From Magnetococcales bacterium (GTDB lineage: Bacteria > Pseudomonadota > Magnetococcia > Magnetococcales > DC0425bin3), in assembly GCA_015229045.1 (NCBI GenBank), contig JADGCJ010000007.1, positions 1 to 64,000 of the forward strand: DNA of 64,000 nucleotides, in the 5' to 3' direction. The translations under genes and the position numbers were made by a program. The notes beneath the pieces were generated by a model. It made no database searches. It was given only the letters and a program-made list of their open reading frames with translations, and had not been told where the DNA came from. Shown in pieces: positions 43,801 to 53,488 of the stretch (the first letter of the stretch is position 1; each line of letters opens with the position of its first letter).

Positions 43801-44408
43801 TCGGTGGTGCTGACGATGGCATGTTGATCCAGGGCAAATTTTTGGCGTTCCAGTTCGCGTTGAATCGCCCCCTTTTCGCGGACCAGTTCGGCCATCAGGA
43901 GCGACAATTTTTCCAGGCTGGCGTCATCCGAACCGATCTCGGCATGGCCGGTCGATCGCAACATTTCATTGGCGGTATGGCGCAATGAATCGATTGTTTG
44001 TGCTTTTTTCTCACTCTCTTCGCGCAATTGGGCATTGGCCTGTTGCAGTTTCTCGGAACTCAGATGCAGGCGTTGCTGACGACGCAGCGAATCGCGTTCA
44101 AAACGTCTGTAGGTGCGGGTCACCAGTTTCAACAGCCGGAGCATGCCCAGATGCAACGCCTCGGCCCGTTTCGGCTCCGGCTCGATGGCCGATAAACAAT
44201 CCGAAAAAAGGTGCGAGAACTCATCGATATCGCGTATGCCGAAAGCACGTTGCAGTTGTTTTTTCAGCAGGCGGTGCGACGCATCGTCGACGTGGCCCCC
44301 CACGACCGGATCTGGCTGATCGGAGGGGGTTTTCATCGAATCGGACATCGATCCATCCGATCCATCTATGTGCGATTGAGCGGAGAGTTTTTCCATCGGG
44401 TCGGACAT
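40809..44408 (-). CDS. Hybrid sensor histidine kinase (two PAS, HisKA, HATPase, two REC, HPt)
   Basis: A 1199-aa cytoplasmic hybrid kinase with no clear membrane segment. Order: a coiled N-terminus, PAS/PAC at ~190-310 ('[21 protein letters not shown]'), PAS/PAC at ~320-440, HisKA with '[20 protein letters not shown]', HATPase ('[14 protein letters not shown]', 'RDTGIGL', '[13 protein letters not shown]'), REC1 ('[12 protein letters not shown]', Asp in 'LIIDSDMP'), REC2 ('[14 protein letters not shown]', Asp in '[12 protein letters not shown]') and HPt ('[13 protein letters not shown]'). A ~110-residue C-terminal helical region follows. The first ~35 residues contain an imperfect 60-bp duplication (MSDPMEKLS / MSDSMKTPS), so 44348 is an alternative start. 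A phosphorelay to the adjacent HD-GYP regulator is likely. Confidence 0.93.
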   Translation of the reverse strand: MSDPMEKLSAQSHIDGSDGSMSDSMKTPSDQPDPVVGGHVDDASHRLLKKQLQRAFGIRDIDEFSHLFSDCLSAIEPEPKRAEALHLGMLRLLKLVTRTYRRFERDSLRRQQRLHLSSEKLQQANAQLREESEKKAQTIDSLRHTANEMLRSTGHAEIGSDDASLEKLSLLMAELVREKGAIQRELERQKFALDQHAIVSTTDVRGRITYANDRFCQISGFTLEELIGRDHRLINSRYHDKTFFQEMWRTIGRGEVWHGSVCNRAKDGNLYWVAATIVPFLDDRGRPIQYIGIRTDITHQKKMEETVAESRRFLQGITDSMGDGVFALDRWGYCTFLNPEAERILGWTLADMKGITFHDAVHFQDANGRHVSEEDCPAKHIMASGLVFRSDEDIFTRRDGVRIPISMVAVPIWEEGWISGSVGVFRDITEQKQIQEALRKSMEQAESANRSKSEFLANMSHEIRTPMNAIIGMSHLVLQGNLEQRQREHVQTIHSAGQSLLRIINDILDFSKIEAGHLDLERVTFRLEDVLETLASLVTLEAHNKGLEIVFQTDPQVPKVLMGDPLRLNQVMLNLLNNAIKFTSSGEVILTTRLMEMDDEIVQIHFAVRDTGIGLTEEQRSKLFQSFSQVDASMTRRYGGTGLGLAISKRLVGLMGGKIGLESTPEVGSTFWFTAQFGYQAGAGHWTASPGPDLRDVPVLLVDDNAHARKVQAEILERVSCRVTQASSGPDALRLMSGSDTTHRILIIDSDMPQWDGPETARRLLETMGQERPEVLMLYHSRDRERIWSQCSKMGIRWFLGKPVSPARLLDGVMGALGFKVRRHESWDDPDRPPLSEGVMDALRGKRILLVEDHDINRQVALGLLELAGILGTVARHGREAVAMVREGTFDAILMDVQMPEMDGYEATQHIRQMPGKETIPIIAMTAGAMVGDRERCLEAGMNDHLGKPIDPSGLFTMLARWLEVGSVAAIPPLMLKTEPALDWPDLPGIDPKLGLARVAGRTMLYHSLLERFSEDQKDTMRHIRLCLDAGETRDAEREVHTLKGLAGTIGALTLQESAANLEKAILADAESVDVPLQALEQELSRVLSGLSALARMTEGTHPGGQHHRDPCSDTFGNTERELLLEALQDLASLLPSRQPRACRPALDRVRALSWPISLWGRLDVLEKRILRYRFREAQADLEHLMTELEMAAHGQANQ

Positions 44409-44435
44409 CAGTGAACCTGATTCGTCTATGGGTTT

Positions 44436-45344
44436 TCATTCACAGGAGTTTGTTTTGGGGATCCTGGTCACGTTATAGCGGTTGACCAGGGGCGATCCCC
44501 ACTGGAAAAAACTCAACCCCCCCAGGATAAGGATCGTTCCTGGAATGACGCCACCACGCAGCGTTTCGTGGTTGAAGGCATAACCGATCCACAGGGCAAA
44601 CACGGGGGCGCTCAAGGTGACCAGGACTGCATTGGCTGCGCTGACCCGACTAAGCAGATAATAAAAACTCACAAAGCCGACGCCGTTGGCAATCAAGCCG
44701 AGGTAGAGGATGGCGGCCTCGGCGCGCAGGGGAATCCCTTCTGGCCACGGGGTTCCGGAGAGCCACAAGGAGAGCCCGTAAAGGGGCAGGGCAAACCAGA
44801 GGGAACCGGCCGTGATCCACAACGGTGACACACCCTCCCCCCATCGTTTGATGCCAATGTTGCCCGCCGAATAGATGACGACAGCCAAAACCAGGGCAGC
44901 AACCCCAACCATGGTCTGTTCACCCAGAGCGCCGCCCTGACCAAAAATAATGGCCAGCCCCCCCAAACCAAACAGGGATCCGATCCATTTATCCAGCGTG
45001 AAGGGTTCTTTCAACCAGAGGGCCGCCATGATTCCTGTCAAAACAGGGCCCAGTCCAAACAAAACCGAGATCCAACCTGACGGAATAAAGCGCGCCCCCC
45101 AATAAACACACAACATGGAGGCGAACAGATTCAATCCGGCAATGGCAGAGACAATAACAAGTTGCCTGAATGTCACCGGACGCCTTTGCAACCAGGGGAT
45201 CAGGAGCAGAAACAACACCGCCCCAATGGCAATCCGTGCTGTTACGGCGAACAGATAGTCAACTCCTCCCTGACTCCATTGGACGGCCAGGGGGGTACTC
45301 CCCCAAATGAGCGTCACCAGCGCGAAAGCCATCCAGATTGGCAT
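44436..45344 (-). CDS. EamA/DMT family permease
   Basis: A 302-aa inner-membrane protein with about ten hydrophobic helices in two EamA repeats ('MAFALVTLIWGSTPLAVQWS', 'FIPSGWISVLFGLGPVLTGIMAALWLKEPF', and in the second half 'ANAVLVTLSAPVFALWIGY', 'GVIPGTILILGGLSFF'). DMT members export amino acids and metabolites; the substrate is not predictable. The start at 45344 has AGGAAGG upstream; a longer frame to 45416 lacks support. It is upstream of the hybrid kinase by 27 bp on the same strand, divergent from dnaE. Confidence 0.9.
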   Translation of the reverse strand: MPIWMAFALVTLIWGSTPLAVQWSQGGVDYLFAVTARIAIGAVLFLLLIPWLQRRPVTFRQLVIVSAIAGLNLFASMLCVYWGARFIPSGWISVLFGLGPVLTGIMAALWLKEPFTLDKWIGSLFGLGGLAIIFGQGGALGEQTMVGVAALVLAVVIYSAGNIGIKRWGEGVSPLWITAGSLWFALPLYGLSLWLSGTPWPEGIPLRAEAAILYLGLIANGVGFVSFYYLLSRVSAANAVLVTLSAPVFALWIGYAFNHETLRGGVIPGTILILGGLSFFQWGSPLVNRYNVTRIPKTNSCE

Positions 45345-45634
45345 GAATCCTTCCTCGAAAACCTGTTGGGGAGCTTTCCGCACTCCCCGTTTTATATCAC
45401 GCGGATAAAGGCTCAAAAATAGGTTGGTTGTGCCTGTTTGTCGAGGGGGAGGTTGGCAAATTCCTGACTTCTGGAATCAACAAGTTGTTTGTGCCTTCTT
45501 TACGCACTGGCGTAACTCGTGTTATCCCTTCAGCCGTGTCACCATGGCCGTTCTGCACTTGTCGTGGAAGTGTAGGGGAACAGAAGTTTTCCGAAGGTCT
45601 GCCCAGGAATTTATCTTGCTTCTGATCGTTTGAC

Positions 45635-48600
45635 ATGTCTCCATCCGCTTTTGTCCATTTGCATGTGCATACGGCTTTTTCCCTGCTGACCTCCTCGGTC
45701 AGGGTGGAGAGCTTGATCCAGCGGGTGCGCGAGTCGAAAATGCCTGCCGTGGCCTTGACCGATCAGGGTAATTTATTCGCCGCCATCCCCTTTTATACGC
45801 AGTGTCTGAAGGCAGGCATCAAACCGATTTTGGGTGCCCAGATCCTGGTTGTTTCCAATCTGCGCGATCACTCCGAGCGTCCGGATCGGGAGGTTCGGGA
45901 TCAGTTGATTCTGCTCAGTCGCAACCAGGAGGGGTGGCGCAATCTGTTGCGTATCCTGTCGGTGGGCCACCTGGAGGGGAGCCACGGCAAGCCCCGCGTC
46001 GATCTGGACACGTTGCAACGCCATGGCCGGGGGTTGATCGCCCTCTCCGGTGCGGCGAAGGGGGCGGTGGGTCGCCTGCTGCGGGAAAAACGCATTCCGG
46101 AGGCACGCAGCGCTGCCTTGAATCTGGCCAAACTGTTTGATGATGGCGCCGGTGTACCCAATTTTTATCTGGAGCTGCAACGTCACGATCTGCCGAACGA
46201 AGAGGAGATCAATGGCCAGACCCTCTCCCTGGCCCTGGAGTTGAACCTGCCCCTGGTGGCCACCAGCGATGTCCACTTTCTCGATCCCGCCGATCAACCC
46301 GCCCAGGATGCTCTCCTTTGCATCGGTCTGGGACACACCCTGCATGAAGAGAGTCGTCCCCGCTTCAACGCCCAACACTACCTTGTGCCACCCGAGGAGA
46401 TGGTCCGGCGCTTTGCCGATGTGCCGGAGGCCATTGCCAATACCCTCCAGATCGCCCGTCGCTGCAATACCCGTCTGACCCTGGGCAAGGCCATGCTGCC
46501 GGATTTCCCCGTGCCGGATGGCAACGATCTGACCACCTGGCTGCACCATGAAGCCAACGTGGGTCTGCAATCGCGCCTGCAACGCGAACTGCTGCCGACC
46601 CTTCCCGTCGAGCAGCATGCACCGACAGAAACCCTGTACAAAAACCGTCTGGATTACGAGATTGACGTCATCGTGCAGATGGGGTTTCCGGGTTATTTTT
46701 TGATCGTCTCCGATTTTATCCGCTGGGCCAAGCGGGAACAGATTCCGGTGGGGCCTGGACGTGGTTCGGGGGCAGGCTCCGTGGTGGCCTGGGCGCTGGA
46801 TATCACCGATCTGGATCCCATTCGCTATCAACTGTTGTTTGAACGGTTTCTCAATCCGGAACGGGTCTCCATGCCCGACTTTGATGTCGATTTTTGCATG
46901 GATTTGCGCGAAAAGGTCATCCATTACGTCCAGGGGCGCTACGGAGCGGACCGGGTGGCGCAAATCATCACCTTCGGCACCCTCCAGGCCCGGGCGGTGA
47001 TCCGCGATGTGGGCAGGGTTTTAGAGTTTCCCTATGGTCGGGTGGACCGCATCGCCAAAATGATTCCCAACGTGCTGGGCATCACCCTGGAGAGCGCCCT
47101 GAAACAGGAAGAGCGCCTGCAAAAATTGCTGGAAGATGAACCGGACGTCCAGGAGCTGATGAACCTTTGCCAGGCCCTGGAAGGGTTGCCGCGTTCGGCG
47201 GGAACCCATGCCGCCGGTGTGGTCATCGCCAACGGCCCTCTGACCGACACGGTGCCTCTTTACTGGGATCCCCGCTCCCCCATGCCGGTGACCCAGTTCA
47301 ACATGGGGGATGTGGAAAAGGCCGGTCTGGTCAAGTTTGACTTCCTGGGGTTGAAAACCCTCACCGTCATCCAGGCCACCCTGAAGATGGTCAATGCCGA
47401 CCGGGCAACACGCGACGAAACCCCCATCGATATCAACCAAATCGATCTGGCCGACCCGGGGGTGTTCAAACTTCTGAAGGAGGGGCGGACACGCGGCGTG
47501 TTTCAGTTGGAATCCTCGGGGATGCGAGAAATTCTCAAAAAACTCTCCCCGGACACCCTGGAAGATGTCATCGCCCTGGTGGCCCTCTATCGCCCCGGGC
47601 CGTTGGGTTCGGGCATGGTCGATGATTTCATCAATCGCAAACATGACCTGGTGGAGGTCAGTTACCAGTTGCCGCAACTGGAACCCATCCTGAAAGAGAC
47701 CTACGGCGTCATCCTCTACCAGGAACAGGTGATGAAAATTGCCCAGGTTCTGGCCGGTTATACCCTGGGCGGGGCGGATCTGCTGCGTCGCGCCATGGGC
47801 AAGAAAAAAGCCGAAGAGATGGCCTCGCAGAGAGCGACCTTCATGGAAGGGGCGCGTCGCAACGACATACCCGAAAAAAAGGCCGAGTCCATCTTTGACC
47901 TGATGGAGAAGTTTGCCGGATATGGCTTCAACAAGTCCCATTCGGCGGCCTACGCCTTGATTTCCTACCAGACCGCCTGGCTCAAGACGCACCATGCCGT
48001 GGCCTTCCTGGCCGCCACCATGACCTGCGAAATGCACAGCACCGATAAACTGATGCACTTTACCCGGGAGTGTCGCGAGATGCGCATTCCCGTCTATCCG
48101 CCAGACATCAACCGCTCCCGGGATGTATTCGTGGTGGAAGGCGAGGGGATACGCTATGCCCTGCCCGCCGTGAAGAGCGTCGGCGCCGGAGGGGTGGCCT
48201 CCATGCTGGTTGTCCGCGACCGCGATGGATCTTTCGGCTCCCTTTATGATCTCTGTCGCCGGTTGGGTTCCGGCATCCTCAACAAGCGCATGCTGGAACA
48301 ATTGATCAAGGCCGGGGCTTTTGATTCCCTGGTCAAAAATCGCAATGCCCTGCTCCAGGGCCTGCCCCATGCCATGAGCCAGGGAGCGCGCAAACAGACC
48401 GAGGTTTCGCTTGGTTATCGGGATTTGTTCAGTGCCTTGGACGAAGAGAGCGCTGCTTCAGGATCCGGAGCGCCTCCCCTGCCCGAAGCCCCGGAACCGG
48501 ATGCCAATCAACTGCTGACTTTCGAGAAGGAGGCCCTGGGCTTTTTTCTTACCGGCCATCCGCTGCAAAAGTATGCCGCCGAACTGTCAACCTATGGGCT

Positions 48601-49234
48601 GGAAACAACGCTGTCGCTGCGGGAACGCTTTGGCCCGGGCGATGGCAACGGCAACGGTCCTGAGCCTGCTGGCGGCAGTGGCAGGCAAGAGGGCTGGAGT
48701 CAAAAAGGCAAATTTGACAAAGGTCCCCTGTTCAAATTGGCTGGCCTGGTGGCGGGACGCAAAATTCATCGTACCCGCAAAGGGGATCGCATGGCCTTCC
48801 TGACCCTGGAAGATATGTACGGACAGCTTGAAATCGTTCTCTTTCCGGAGGTCTACCAGGCGTCGCGGGAGTGTCTGGATGGTGACACCCCGGTGGTGGC
48901 CGAGGGAACTGTCGACGGCAGCGACGAAGAACCTAAAATGGTGGTTGAAAAAATGCGCACCCTGGATGCCTTTCGTCAGGAAGTGTGCCGGGAGTTGCGT
49001 ATCGAGGCTGACCTGGCCACCCTCTCCCCGGAAGTTTTGCAACGCCTGGACTCTCTTTTGACCCTGCATCGTGGCAAGGAGTGTCGGGTGCGTCTCACGC
49101 TGACTGGGCCGGATGCCCGCACAACTCTCCTGTTTGGGGCATCCCACGCGGTGCGACCCGGCACGGCTCTCCTGGAGGGAACTCAAGAATTGTTCGGCGC
49201 CCATGCAGTTTTTTACACACGGGATATCGATTGA
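45635..49234 (+). CDS. dnaE: DNA polymerase III alpha subunit
   Basis: A 1199-aa replicative polymerase. N-terminal PHP domain ('FVHLHVHTAFSLL'), polymerase core with 'VGPGRGSGAGSVVAWAL', catalytic acidic motif 'PDFDVDF', 'GVFQLESSGM', 'YGVILYQEQVM' and 'AMGKKKAEEM', fingers 'FAGYGFNKSHSAAYALI', helix-hairpin-helix, and a C-terminal OB fold ('LAGLVAGRKIHRTRKGDRMAFLTLEDMYG'). Slightly longer than E. coli DnaE because of a Gly/Asn-rich insert near residue ~1010 (GDGNGNGPEPAGGSGR). The start lacks a strong ribosome site. accA begins one base after the stop. Confidence 0.97.
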   Translation: MSPSAFVHLHVHTAFSLLTSSVRVESLIQRVRESKMPAVALTDQGNLFAAIPFYTQCLKAGIKPILGAQILVVSNLRDHSERPDREVRDQLILLSRNQEGWRNLLRILSVGHLEGSHGKPRVDLDTLQRHGRGLIALSGAAKGAVGRLLREKRIPEARSAALNLAKLFDDGAGVPNFYLELQRHDLPNEEEINGQTLSLALELNLPLVATSDVHFLDPADQPAQDALLCIGLGHTLHEESRPRFNAQHYLVPPEEMVRRFADVPEAIANTLQIARRCNTRLTLGKAMLPDFPVPDGNDLTTWLHHEANVGLQSRLQRELLPTLPVEQHAPTETLYKNRLDYEIDVIVQMGFPGYFLIVSDFIRWAKREQIPVGPGRGSGAGSVVAWALDITDLDPIRYQLLFERFLNPERVSMPDFDVDFCMDLREKVIHYVQGRYGADRVAQIITFGTLQARAVIRDVGRVLEFPYGRVDRIAKMIPNVLGITLESALKQEERLQKLLEDEPDVQELMNLCQALEGLPRSAGTHAAGVVIANGPLTDTVPLYWDPRSPMPVTQFNMGDVEKAGLVKFDFLGLKTLTVIQATLKMVNADRATRDETPIDINQIDLADPGVFKLLKEGRTRGVFQLESSGMREILKKLSPDTLEDVIALVALYRPGPLGSGMVDDFINRKHDLVEVSYQLPQLEPILKETYGVILYQEQVMKIAQVLAGYTLGGADLLRRAMGKKKAEEMASQRATFMEGARRNDIPEKKAESIFDLMEKFAGYGFNKSHSAAYALISYQTAWLKTHHAVAFLAATMTCEMHSTDKLMHFTRECREMRIPVYPPDINRSRDVFVVEGEGIRYALPAVKSVGAGGVASMLVVRDRDGSFGSLYDLCRRLGSGILNKRMLEQLIKAGAFDSLVKNRNALLQGLPHAMSQGARKQTEVSLGYRDLFSALDEESAASGSGAPPLPEAPEPDANQLLTFEKEALGFFLTGHPLQKYAAELSTYGLETTLSLRERFGPGDGNGNGPEPAGGSGRQEGWSQKGKFDKGPLFKLAGLVAGRKIHRTRKGDRMAFLTLEDMYGQLEIVLFPEVYQASRECLDGDTPVVAEGTVDGSDEEPKMVVEKMRTLDAFRQEVCRELRIEADLATLSPEVLQRLDSLLTLHRGKECRVRLTLTGPDARTTLLFGASHAVRPGTALLEGTQELFGAHAVFYTRDID

Positions 49235-49235
49235 C

Positions 49236-50201
49236 ATGGCACCTGCCTTTCTGGAATTTGAAAAGCCCATCGGCGAGTTGATGATCAAGGTGGAGGAGTT
49301 GCGCCACCTCTCCACCACCTCGGATCTTGATCTGGGCAAGGATATCGTCAGTCTGGACGACAAGGTGCGGGCCTTGACCGAAGAGATTTTCAGCCGCCTG
49401 ACACCGTGGCAGAAGACCCTGCTCTCCCGCCACCCCGACCGACCCTACACGAGCGACTACCTCAAGATGGTCTTCACCGATTTTACCGAGCTGCACGGCG
49501 ACCGGAAATTTTCCGACGATCTGGCCATCATCGGTGGTCTGGCGGAGTTGGACGGCATCACCGTCATGGTGATTGGCCAGGAGAAGGGGCGGGGAACGCG
49601 GGAAAAGGTCATCCACAACTTTGGCATGCCTGGCCCTGAGGGATATCGCAAGGCCCTGCGCCTGATGAAACTGGCCGAAAAATTTCATCTCCCTGTCATC
49701 ACCCTGATCGACACGCCGGGGGCCTATCCTGGCAAAGGGGCGGAGGAGCGGGGCCAGGCTCAGGCCATCGCCGACAGCCTCAAGGAGATGATCCGCCTGC
49801 GCACACCGACCGTGGCCGTGGTGATCGGCGAGGGTGGATCAGGGGGTGCCTTGGCTTTGGGGGTGAGCAATCGGGTCCTCATGATGCAACACGCCATCTA
49901 TTCGGTCATCTCGCCGGAGGGGTGTGCTTCCATCCTCTGGAAGGACTCCTCGAAGGCCGAACTCGCCGCCGAGGCCCTGCGCCTGACCGCCAGCGAGATC
50001 CTCGAACTCAAGGTGATCGATGACATCATTCCGGAACCCATCGGTGGGGCGCACCGCGACCCCCAGGCCGCCGGAACTGCCCTGCGCGACTATCTGATCC
50101 GCCATGTGCGCGACCTGCTCGCCATCTCACCGGAGGATCTTGTGCGGGAGCGCCGGAAAAAATTTCTTTCCATGGGGGTTATTCTGGGGGGCGGAGAGTA
50201 G
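49236..50201 (+). CDS. accA: Acetyl-CoA carboxylase carboxyltransferase subunit alpha
   Basis: A 321-aa subunit that with AccD transfers the carboxyl group from biotin to acetyl-CoA, first step of fatty acid synthesis. Family blocks: 'FLEFEKPIGELMIKVEELRH', 'HPDRPYTSDYLKMVFTDFTELHGDR', 'GGLAELDGITVMVIGQEKG', 'LIDTPGAYPGKGAEERGQAQAIA', 'GEGGSGGALALGVSNRVLM'. The start at 49236 is where homology begins; the frame is open upstream within dnaE. The dnaE-accA order is common in proteobacteria. Confidence 0.97.
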   Translation: MAPAFLEFEKPIGELMIKVEELRHLSTTSDLDLGKDIVSLDDKVRALTEEIFSRLTPWQKTLLSRHPDRPYTSDYLKMVFTDFTELHGDRKFSDDLAIIGGLAELDGITVMVIGQEKGRGTREKVIHNFGMPGPEGYRKALRLMKLAEKFHLPVITLIDTPGAYPGKGAEERGQAQAIADSLKEMIRLRTPTVAVVIGEGGSGGALALGVSNRVLMMQHAIYSVISPEGCASILWKDSSKAELAAEALRLTASEILELKVIDDIIPEPIGGAHRDPQAAGTALRDYLIRHVRDLLAISPEDLVRERRKKFLSMGVILGGGE

Positions 50202-50222
50202 CCTGGTCGAGGACAACCCCTC

Positions 50223-50693
50223 TCAAGTTTGTTGCAAATCGAGCAACACCCGTTCTGCATGCCCGTCGGTTTTGACTTTATGATAGACCCTGGTGACAAC
50301 TCCCTGGCCATTGGTCACAAACGTGCTGCGCACGATGCCCATCGAGACCTTGCCATAGTTTTTCTTCTCTTGCCAAACCCCGAAACTGTTGCATAAACGG
50401 CCATCTTCGTCGCTCAACAGGGTGAAGCTGAGATTGAATTTGGCGCAAAAATTGGCATGCGATGCGACCGAGTCTCTGGATATGCCGACGATCGTATAGC
50501 CCAGGGCGGCAAACTTCTCGCCATGAAGCTGAAAATCCTGGGCTTCCAACGTGCAACCGGGTGTATTGTCCCGGGGGTAGAAATAGATGACGCCGCCTGC
50601 CGTGCCCAGGAGCTTGTGCAGGTACCGATGGTGGCCTGAGTGATCTGGCGCCATCAGGTCGGGAATGGTATCGCCAATCTGCAGCATGGTCAT
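50223..50693 (-). CDS. bcp: PrxQ/Bcp-type peroxiredoxin without the usual resolving Cys
   Basis: A 156-aa thiol peroxidase. The peroxidatic Cys47 sits in 'YPRDNTPGCTLEAQDF'. In E. coli Bcp the resolving Cys is five residues later; here that position is Gln52, so the enzyme is either 1-Cys or uses one of the two other cysteines (NFCAKF, RLCNSFGV). Other marks: 'LGYTIVGISRDSVASHANFCAKF' and 'TFVTNGQGVVTRVYHKVKTDGH'. The ATG at 50693 has GAGG seven bases before it; ATG 50687 is possible. Divergent from the TAXI gene. Confidence 0.92.
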   Translation of the reverse strand: MTMLQIGDTIPDLMAPDHSGHHRYLHKLLGTAGGVIYFYPRDNTPGCTLEAQDFQLHGEKFAALGYTIVGISRDSVASHANFCAKFNLSFTLLSDEDGRLCNSFGVWQEKKNYGKVSMGIVRSTFVTNGQGVVTRVYHKVKTDGHAERVLLDLQQT

Positions 50694-50862
50694 TGCCAAA
50701 CCTCGCGAAAAACTTTTAAAAACATAGTCTTGGTAAAAAACAACCCGGTAGATGATCCCTTCCCATTGCGGTGCATGAGGAGTTGAATAGAATGGGTGGG
50801 AGAGGCAGAGTACCCGGTGGAACACCTTCGGGCACGGTATCATTTCATGGAGATAGACGACA

Positions 50863-51693
50863 ATGAAGAAATTCACAGCCATGCTGACAGCTTGTACAAT
50901 TTTGGCATCATCGATGGCAGGTCAGGCCGCCGAACCATCTTCCCCGCAGAAAATCAAGATTTGTGGTGGTCCGGAGGGGTTGTCTTATCAAAAATTTGCC
51001 CAGGATTTTGCCAAGCGCATCCCCGCTTCGGGCGTTGATTTTCAGGTTGTTTCCACAAACGGTGGTGTGGACAATGTTGTCAGGGTCAGTAAAAAAGAGT
51101 GTCAATATGGCATCGCCCCGCTGCCGATGATCGCCAATCAGTCCAACCTGCCTGTTGTGACGACCTTGTTTGACTCTTTCACCCTCATGGTGTGTTCGAC
51201 CTCGGTGGTTGGCAAGGCAACGAGCGTCAAGGATTTGAATCCTGACACGGTCATCGTGGCGGTTGGTGAGGAGATGTCGACGGCCAACTGGGCCTGGAAG
51301 CACCTGGTGGCCGAGAATAAAAAGCTCAGTGCAATCAAGACGTCACAAATACCTTTTGCCGAGGCCATCAAGGATGTCATCGATGGTCATCTCGGGTGTG
51401 CCTTTACAGCCTCCGGGTTGGATGCCCCCCTGACCAAGGATCTCGATGACGCCGGAAAGTTTGTCAGAATCATGGAGATTGATGTCAGTACGCCCAATGG
51501 ATTCAAGAGTTTCAGCCTGGATGGAAAAAAATATCCAAAACTCTTGAAAGGGTGGTTCTCCAGCGTGGATGTGATGACCTTCGGTACGGTGCTGTTCCAC
51601 TATCCCACGGTGGCGACCGAAAAGAGTACGGCCCGGGTACATGCACTGGTGTCGCAAGCGGCAGCCAACCATGTCAAAGAACTCAAGCGTTAA
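50863..51693 (+). CDS. TAXI-type TRAP solute-binding protein-like periplasmic protein
   Basis: A 276-aa exported protein with a signal peptide (MKKFTAMLTACTILASSMAGQAA). The mature N-terminus 'ICGGPEGLSYQKFAQDFAKRI' resembles the TAXI family GGxxGxxY motif, and 'VSTNGGVDNVVRVSKKECQYGIAPLPM' and 'FTASGLDAPLTKDL' fit a two-lobe binding fold. It is shorter than typical TAXI proteins (~320 aa). No TRAP membrane subunits are adjacent. It lies 81 bp before soxB on the same strand, so it may bind a substrate or product of sulfur oxidation; that link is inference. Confidence 0.75.
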   Translation: MKKFTAMLTACTILASSMAGQAAEPSSPQKIKICGGPEGLSYQKFAQDFAKRIPASGVDFQVVSTNGGVDNVVRVSKKECQYGIAPLPMIANQSNLPVVTTLFDSFTLMVCSTSVVGKATSVKDLNPDTVIVAVGEEMSTANWAWKHLVAENKKLSAIKTSQIPFAEAIKDVIDGHLGCAFTASGLDAPLTKDLDDAGKFVRIMEIDVSTPNGFKSFSLDGKKYPKLLKGWFSSVDVMTFGTVLFHYPTVATEKSTARVHALVSQAAANHVKELKR

Positions 51694-51774
51694 TACCAGG
51701 AGGGGTTGCATGGGCAGGGGGTGTCCGTTCTTCGACCCAATCGGTTTGTCCGGCACTTTTTCCGGCGACTGGTC

Positions 51775-53487
51775 ATGAGTGCTCTGCATTTGACCAGGCG
51801 GGAAGTGCTTGAAATGGCCCTGGTACTGGCATCAGCGGTAACGGTGAGCGGTGGACAGACAGCGCTGGCCGGGCCGATCCCCGGGCCGAATCCGGATCAA
51901 TTTCCTGCCAGGGGCACGTTGACCCTGCTCCATCTGACCGATTGTCACGGCCAGTTATTGCCTCTTTACGCACGGGAGCCGGAAACCAATCCGGGGGTCG
52001 GCTCCCTGCGCGGCAAGCCGCCACATTTGACCAACGCGGCCCTGCTGGCGTGGGCTGGCATCCCGCCGGGTGGTGTCGAGGCCTATCTTTGCACGGCGCC
52101 CAACAACTTTGGCCGAATGGCTCTTGAGTTTGGGCCGGTGGGCGGTTTTGCTCATCTGGCCACGTTGGTGCAGCGCATTCGCGAGGAGCGGGGAGCGGGC
52201 AACGTCCTGCTGCTGGATGGCGGCGACAGCTGGCAGGGGAGTTATGGTGCCCTGGTGACGCAGGGCAGAGAGATGATTCGGGCCTGCAAGCAGTTGGGTG
52301 TGGAGGCGATGGTGCCCCATTGGGAGCTTACCCATGGCGCCGATGTCGTGCGCAAGCAGGCGGAGAGGTTGCCGTTTCAGTTCCTGGCGCACAATATTCA
52401 GGACAGCGAGAGAAACGAAGCTGTTTTCAAGCCCTTCCATCTGTTCGAGAAAGGGGGAACCCTGGTGGCGGTGATCGGCCAGGCCTATCCTCATCTGGCT
52501 GCCGTTCATCCGCGCCGGTTTTTTGCAAAATGGCGCATGGGGATTCAGGAAAAAGAGTTGCAGGAGCAGGTGGAAGCGGTACGGGTCAAAGGGGCGCGTG
52601 TGGTGGTGGTGCTTTCCCACAATGGTATGGATGTTGACCTGCAACTTGCCTCCCGGGTGACAGGCATCGATGTCATCCTGGGCGGTCACAGCCATGACGT
52701 GGTTCCCAAACCCATCGTGGTCGACAACAGTACCGGAAAAACTCTGGTGATCAACTCCGGCAGCAATGGCAAGTTTTTGTCGCGCCTGGATCTTGAACTG
52801 GGCAAGCAGGGTCTCACGGATTGGGCTTATCGTCTCCTGCCGGTATGGGCGCGACGGTTGCCGCCAGATCCGGCCATGGATGCCTTGATCACCGAGATGC
52901 GTTCTCCCTACCACACCACCCTTGCTGCGGCAGTCGGGCAGAGTGACTCTCTGCTTTATCGCCGCAGCCAGTTTAACGGCACCTTCGATGATCTGATTTG
53001 CCAGGCCCTGATGGCACGTCTGGACGCTCCGATTGCCTTCTCGCCGGGTTATCGTTGGGGGACCACTCTGTTGCCTGGTCAGGAGATCACCATGGAGGCG
53101 ATCTATAACCAGACAGCCATCACCTATCCCCAGGTCTATCGTCGCTCGATGACCGGCATCCAGATCAAGAGCTTTCTGGAGGAAGCAGCAGATGCCGTCT
53201 TCAACCCCGACCCCTATCAGCGACAGGGGGAGGAGATGGTACGGGTGGGCGGGTTGCAGTTCTGGATCGATCCGGACGCTGCCATGGGCAGGCGGGTTCA
53301 CTCTCTGACCCTTGCGAACGGGCGTGTGTTGGAACCAGAGAGGGCCTACCAAGTGGCAGGTTGGGCGTCATTGGAGGAGGTGGAGGGCCAGCCGGTCTGG
53401 GAGGTGGTACGCGACCATGTGAAGGATAAAAAGGTGATCCGCGTGGAACCAAGCCAGGCCATTCAGATGGCGGTCAAGAAGTCGTGA
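51775..53487 (+). CDS. soxB: Thiosulfohydrolase SoxB
   Basis: A 570-aa di-manganese enzyme that releases sulfate from thiosulfonate on the SoxYZ carrier. A Tat-type signal (TRREVLEM followed by a hydrophobic stretch) exports it folded. Metallophosphoesterase motifs: 'LLHLTDCHGQLLPLY', 'LLLDGGDSWQGS', 'VPHWELTHG' (SoxB-specific HWE in place of the NHE of 5'-nucleotidases), 'VVVLSHNGMDVD' and 'DVILGGHSHD'. The C-terminal 5'-nucleotidase-type domain has 'RRSQFNGTFDDLICQALM'. The start at 51775 gives the Tat signal. No other sox genes are in the window. Confidence 0.9.
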   Translation: MSALHLTRREVLEMALVLASAVTVSGGQTALAGPIPGPNPDQFPARGTLTLLHLTDCHGQLLPLYAREPETNPGVGSLRGKPPHLTNAALLAWAGIPPGGVEAYLCTAPNNFGRMALEFGPVGGFAHLATLVQRIREERGAGNVLLLDGGDSWQGSYGALVTQGREMIRACKQLGVEAMVPHWELTHGADVVRKQAERLPFQFLAHNIQDSERNEAVFKPFHLFEKGGTLVAVIGQAYPHLAAVHPRRFFAKWRMGIQEKELQEQVEAVRVKGARVVVVLSHNGMDVDLQLASRVTGIDVILGGHSHDVVPKPIVVDNSTGKTLVINSGSNGKFLSRLDLELGKQGLTDWAYRLLPVWARRLPPDPAMDALITEMRSPYHTTLAAAVGQSDSLLYRRSQFNGTFDDLICQALMARLDAPIAFSPGYRWGTTLLPGQEITMEAIYNQTAITYPQVYRRSMTGIQIKSFLEEAADAVFNPDPYQRQGEEMVRVGGLQFWIDPDAAMGRRVHSLTLANGRVLEPERAYQVAGWASLEEVEGQPVWEVVRDHVKDKKVIRVEPSQAIQMAVKKS

Positions 53488-53488
53488 A

